This document shows, one piece after another, positions 61,337 through 64,000 of a DNA stretch of 64,000 bases. Made by a program: the position numbers and the translations under genes. The stretch comes from Lacrimispora sphenoides (lineage in GTDB: Bacteria; Bacillota; Clostridia; Lachnospirales; Lachnospiraceae): the NCBI RefSeq assembly GCF_900105215.1, contig NZ_FOIP01000002.1, forward strand, positions 62,001 to 126,000. The letters run 5' to 3'. Numbering within the stretch: the stretch's first letter is position 1; each line of letters starts with the position of its first letter. Under the pieces are notes generated by a model. It made no database searches and was not told the DNA's origin. It saw only the letters and a program-made list of their open reading frames with translations.

Positions 61337-61768
61337 ATGAAGAATTTATACAGTGTGCTGGGAGTTTCCCGGTCTGCGACAGAAGATGAAATAAAAAAAG
61401 CATATAGGAAATTATCTAAAAAATACCACCCGGATGTAAACCCTGGGGACAAAGAGGCAGAGGAGAGGTTTAAAGAGGTATCTGAGGCCTATGCTACTCT
61501 AGAAGACACAGAGAAACGAAAGGTCTATGACAAGTCCTGGGAGAAAGAATCCTATAAGGAGAAAAGCGATAAAGCTTCCGACACCTGTCCTAAGCCTTCT
61601 GCAGATATCAATCTTTCCAATATGGAGGAAAAGTTTACACAGTTTTTCGGATTTCATCCTAAAGACAGGAAAGTGGATGAGGGAGCATTTAACAAAAAAG
61701 GGAAAACAAGGACAAATCCAATAGATATGACAGATTTGTTTGAGAGATATATGGGTGTCAAAAAATAA
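61337..61768 (+). CDS. J-domain (DnaJ-like) co-chaperone
   Basis: A protein of 143 residues: an N-terminal J domain (about 1-65) with [23 protein letters not shown] and the invariant YHPDVN, then a hydrophilic tail ending in ...[13 protein letters not shown], without the Gly/Phe or zinc domains of DnaJ. ATG 61337 follows AAGGCGGAG; the frame from 61307 lacks a ribosome site. A J-protein in such a locus may load a Hsp70 for assembly or disassembly of the sheath-like polymer (inference). Confidence 0.85.
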   Translation: MKNLYSVLGVSRSATEDEIKKAYRKLSKKYHPDVNPGDKEAEERFKEVSEAYATLEDTEKRKVYDKSWEKESYKEKSDKASDTCPKPSADINLSNMEEKFTQFFGFHPKDRKVDEGAFNKKGKTRTNPIDMTDLFERYMGVKK

Positions 61769-61830
61769 GAGAATCATTTAAAACAGAAGTATCGAGAGAG
61801 GGTAGACGATAATGAGATGAGGTGATTTCT

Positions 61831-61941
61831 ATGGCTATGTTTGATACTATAGGTGATTTTATGCTTCCGAACGATGGAAATTTAAGTGACAAAGAGGAAC
61901 AACGAGAAAAAAAAGACATCAAGAACAATCCCTTGAGATGA
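61831..61941 (+). CDS. Small ORF overlapping the effector gene
   Basis: A 36-residue reading frame with GAGGTG upstream of ATG and a final Lys/Glu-rich stretch. It ends by ATGA overlap with the next gene (61938). It may be an adaptor or leader peptide for coupled translation, or the original N-terminus of the effector separated by a frameshift. Confidence 0.5.
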   Translation: MAMFDTIGDFMLPNDGNLSDKEEQREKKDIKNNPLR

Positions 61942-63047
61942 TGTATATGTATCAGTTATATTATGGTGCAATTGAGGAGAATAAGTATGCGCTTCGAGGC
62001 TCTGTGCTTTCCTGCCAATATGGAACGAAGTATGCTAAATTAGAATGTCTCAAGGATCACGGAGTATATAAAGGTAAAAATCCTGTATTGGCCATTACTG
62101 ACTGCGCTGAGTCTAACATACATAATTTTGGTTCCTGCTTATGCCCTGAGAGTAATTATGCAGGACGTTTGCCAATGACTGTTGGGCAGGACAGTAATGG
62201 AGTGGCGGCGATAAAAGTTCCTCAAAATACTTATGCTCACATATGTGTGCCGGTTATAAGTAAAAGTAGCGTATGGCATCAGGCTGATAGTGACGTTTTG
62301 ATTGAGGTAAATCAAAAAGGGTATGTACCTATGTTGTTGGATGATGCTGTATTGGTCTGCCAATATGGGGGGATTATTAGAATTGTAGAGGTTCCGAATA
62401 CAAGTGGAGACGGTGGTCTGGGAGGCATGGTACTTAGTCGACCGAATGGCTTGGAACTATTAAAGGATTTGGAGCTTAAGGAATACCAATTACTTGATAT
62501 AGAAAAACGTGATTCTGGTGGAAATTTAATAGGAATGATGCCATATTATGTTATGAAAAATGGAAGTATATCAGGAAAATTTGTAGACGATGGTGAGATC
62601 ACCATTGGGTATGGTCATCATATAAATGCAGTTGAATGGAAAAGTCCAGATGATCCTGATCATAAGCTTTTAGCTCCATATGTGCCAAGTAATGTAGTAA
62701 TAACTGGAATTACAGCTAATAGAACTACCCTTCCCATAAGTGGTTTGATAGTTGTTCCATCTTCAACTATGGTGCCAATTAGTATTATTAATTCTCAATA
62801 TGAAGCTGATGTGAAATTGCATAGTAAAGCAATTTCAGACTGGCTGGATAAAGAGAACATAAAAGTGACTCAGAAAGAGTTTGATGCGTTAGTTATTTAT
62901 CGATATAATCGGGGGAATTTGCCAGAAAAAGCCATGAAATACTTGATAGATGGAAATCGAAATAAAGCGGATTGGGAAAAGATTTGGACAGGCGGACAGA
63001 ATAGAAAGGATAAATGTCAGAGTTTATTTTTCGGAGGGGAATATTAG
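61938..63047 (+). CDS. PAAR-like (DUF4280) spike protein fused to a GH24 lysozyme domain: candidate effector
   Basis: A 369-residue protein. Residues about 14-155 fit the PAAR-like DUF4280 family (ALRGSVLSCQYGT, AITDCAESNIHNFGSCLCP, later a VLVCQYGGIIRIV end), which caps the spike of injection systems. Residues about 175-369 look like phage-T4-type lysozyme: IEKRDSG with a possible catalytic Glu, TIGYGHH with the conserved Thr, and VTQKEFDALVIYRYNRG. It would cut peptidoglycan glycan strands. There is no signal peptide, consistent with delivery by a machine. The ATG overlaps the small ORF. Confidence 0.8.
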   Translation: MMYMYQLYYGAIEENKYALRGSVLSCQYGTKYAKLECLKDHGVYKGKNPVLAITDCAESNIHNFGSCLCPESNYAGRLPMTVGQDSNGVAAIKVPQNTYAHICVPVISKSSVWHQADSDVLIEVNQKGYVPMLLDDAVLVCQYGGIIRIVEVPNTSGDGGLGGMVLSRPNGLELLKDLELKEYQLLDIEKRDSGGNLIGMMPYYVMKNGSISGKFVDDGEITIGYGHHINAVEWKSPDDPDHKLLAPYVPSNVVITGITANRTTLPISGLIVVPSSTMVPISIINSQYEADVKLHSKAISDWLDKENIKVTQKEFDALVIYRYNRGNLPEKAMKYLIDGNRNKADWEKIWTGGQNRKDKCQSLFFGGEY

Positions 63048-63694
63048 TGAATAGGATGATTAATAAAATCTGCTATATCTCAGCACTTGTTTTATTACTG
63101 AATGCGTGTATTCCTGAATCAAAACATCAAAATAAAATTATTGATGAGATCAACAATCATTATACTAAAGATACAGAATATATAGAAACACAACACCCAA
63201 CTGAGTCAGAAAAAGATACAAATATGAGCCGAAATGATTTTGTTTATAGGCAAAATAAAGGATATAAGTTATTTTATGGCACTTGGAAATATGTTGAAGT
63301 GGTATCACAACATATACGGCTTGGGGGCGATGAGGGATATATGGATTTATTAGGCGAGATAGTGACATATCATCCGGATTATTTTGAAAACAGTTTAGGG
63401 AAGATTTATGATCCGATGTACCTCCTATCTATCTATCCTATTAATCAAGATCATTATAATCAGTTTTTTTTGGATCAGGTAGGCATAGAGACGTTACTTC
63501 CTGATGAAAATTATTTTACCCTTGTTCAAATAGCTTATAAAGCGAATACGAAAATTGGCGATAATGGATTCACTTTTTTTATTGATGATGACACTACAAT
63601 GTATGCGTTTGATAACAATTGCATTTATAAATTAACTAGAATTAGCTATATTAATGGCTATGATCCTAATGAAAGAGCAACATATAAAGAGTGA
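63047..63694 (+). CDS. Lipoprotein, candidate immunity protein
   Basis: A 215-residue lipoprotein: signal, lipobox LLNAC near residue 20, then a hydrophilic linker and a globular part with GYKLFYGTWKYVEVV. GTG 63047 overlaps the effector's stop codon by one base and has GGAGGGG seven bases upstream; ATG 63056 is too far from it. Position directly after a peptidoglycan-cutting effector and outer-face membrane anchoring are what an immunity protein would need. No known family is recognised. Confidence 0.7.
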   Translation: MNRMINKICYISALVLLLNACIPESKHQNKIIDEINNHYTKDTEYIETQHPTESEKDTNMSRNDFVYRQNKGYKLFYGTWKYVEVVSQHIRLGGDEGYMDLLGEIVTYHPDYFENSLGKIYDPMYLLSIYPINQDHYNQFFLDQVGIETLLPDENYFTLVQIAYKANTKIGDNGFTFFIDDDTTMYAFDNNCIYKLTRISYINGYDPNERATYKE

Positions 63695-63860
63695 TAATTG
63701 ATTAAAGCAAAGAAATGCCAGAGGAGCAATTTTGACTAATAGTAAATCAAAGATACGGAAAAAGTCTATATTATATATGAATAAATGAAAAAGGGTAAAG
63801 GGAGATAAAAAATTGAGAATATGGATTCGATATATATTTTGTTAGAGAGGAAATGAGTAA

Positions 63861-64000
63861 ATGAAAAAAATGGTAATTGATTTGGCTGTTGCATGTGTAT
63901 GTCTAGCAATTATAAGTACAGCTATTCTTTATCCAAACCAGGTCAGGGGGAGGTATTCCATTTTATTGACAGCAGGTCTTCTTGGAATTGTATTCCTGTT
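63861..64000 (+). CDS. Membrane protein, 5' end only
   Basis: The gene starts with ATG 63861 after GAGAGGAAA and runs off the window. The visible 46 residues have two hydrophobic helices separated by a short basic loop (QVRGRYS). The 63695-63860 gap contains no recognisable feature. The function cannot be judged. Confidence 0.55.
   Translation, partial: MKKMVIDLAVACVCLAIISTAILYPNQVRGRYSILLTAGLLGIVFL

Noticed and set aside
1..64000. CRISPR arrays, rRNA and tRNA genes, riboswitches
   Set aside because: I looked for regularly spaced repeats, tRNA cloverleaf arms with TTCGA loops and known riboswitch cores in the gene-free gaps and saw none I could support; a covariance-model scan was not possible.

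Overview
The window looks like the chromosome of a spore-forming member of the Lachnospiraceae/Clostridium cluster XIVa (inference). The evidence is AGGAGG-type ribosome binding sites, low to moderate GC, clostridial lipoprotein signals, AraC/YesN-type and ROK regulators, an Agr-type peptide system, and a LysM-GH18 protein of the spore-cortex-hydrolase type.

Layout. (1) 1-4283: right end of an integrative conjugative element (transfer-gene remnant, topoisomerase III, excisionase-like protein, ribbon-helix-helix protein, integrase). (2) 4284-13851: a second, smaller integrated element, bounded by a 15-bp direct repeat. It carries a two-gene restriction-modification cargo, a broken FtsK-like gene, a CRESS-type Rep gene with an in-frame amber codon, a stem-loop origin displaying the nonanucleotide TAGTATTAC, a Tn916-type Xis and a broken integrase. 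(3) 13.9-16.6 kb: HD-domain protein, truncated KptA, VOC remnant, methyltransferase. (4) 16.7-27.7 kb: AraC-type sensor-regulator divergent from a peptide/nickel-family (SBP_5) ABC transporter joined to a RspA-like dehydratase, a RspB-like dehydrogenase and an SDR, probably a hexonate pathway. (5) 27.7-28.3 kb: relic of a mobile element. (6) 28.3-37.3 kb: amino-sugar operon (ABC transporter without ATPase, DUF4127, AGE epimerase, NagB, NagA, ROK repressor) with a near-consensus promoter and a palindromic operator. (7) 37.5-39.2 kb: LysM-GH18 protein and a BFD-type [2Fe-2S] protein.

(8) 39.4-52.1 kb: a long co-directional locus resembling E. coli ydjXYZ-ynjBCDE. It has two rhodanese lipoproteins, two TVP38-type membrane proteins, an Fe-S protein, a C_GCAxxG_C_C protein, a fused TIGR04282/TIGR04283-type transferase, an APH-type kinase, a four-gene ABC transporter and a nucleoside hydrolase. 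(9) 52.2-55.7 kb: XRE regulator divergent from an Agr-type system (response regulator, sensor kinase, an unlisted 53-aa AgrD peptide, AgrB). (10) 55.9-64 kb: a contractile-injection-like operon with a vWA membrane protein, a sheath-like protein, two tube-like paralogues, a J-domain protein, a PAAR-like/DUF4280-lysozyme fusion and a lipoprotein placed like an immunity protein; the window ends inside a membrane-protein gene.

How it fits together. The most striking point is that the promoter of agrDB and the promoter in front of the injection-like operon carry the same pair of direct repeats (ACCAAATTCGG type), each pair spaced 21 bp and placed just upstream of a -35 box. This is the arrangement expected for a LytTR response regulator, so peptide quorum sensing may switch on the injection machinery. 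The second striking point is a circovirus/geminivirus-like replication origin and Rep in an integrated bacterial element. All functions are read from sequence motifs by eye; no database search was run.
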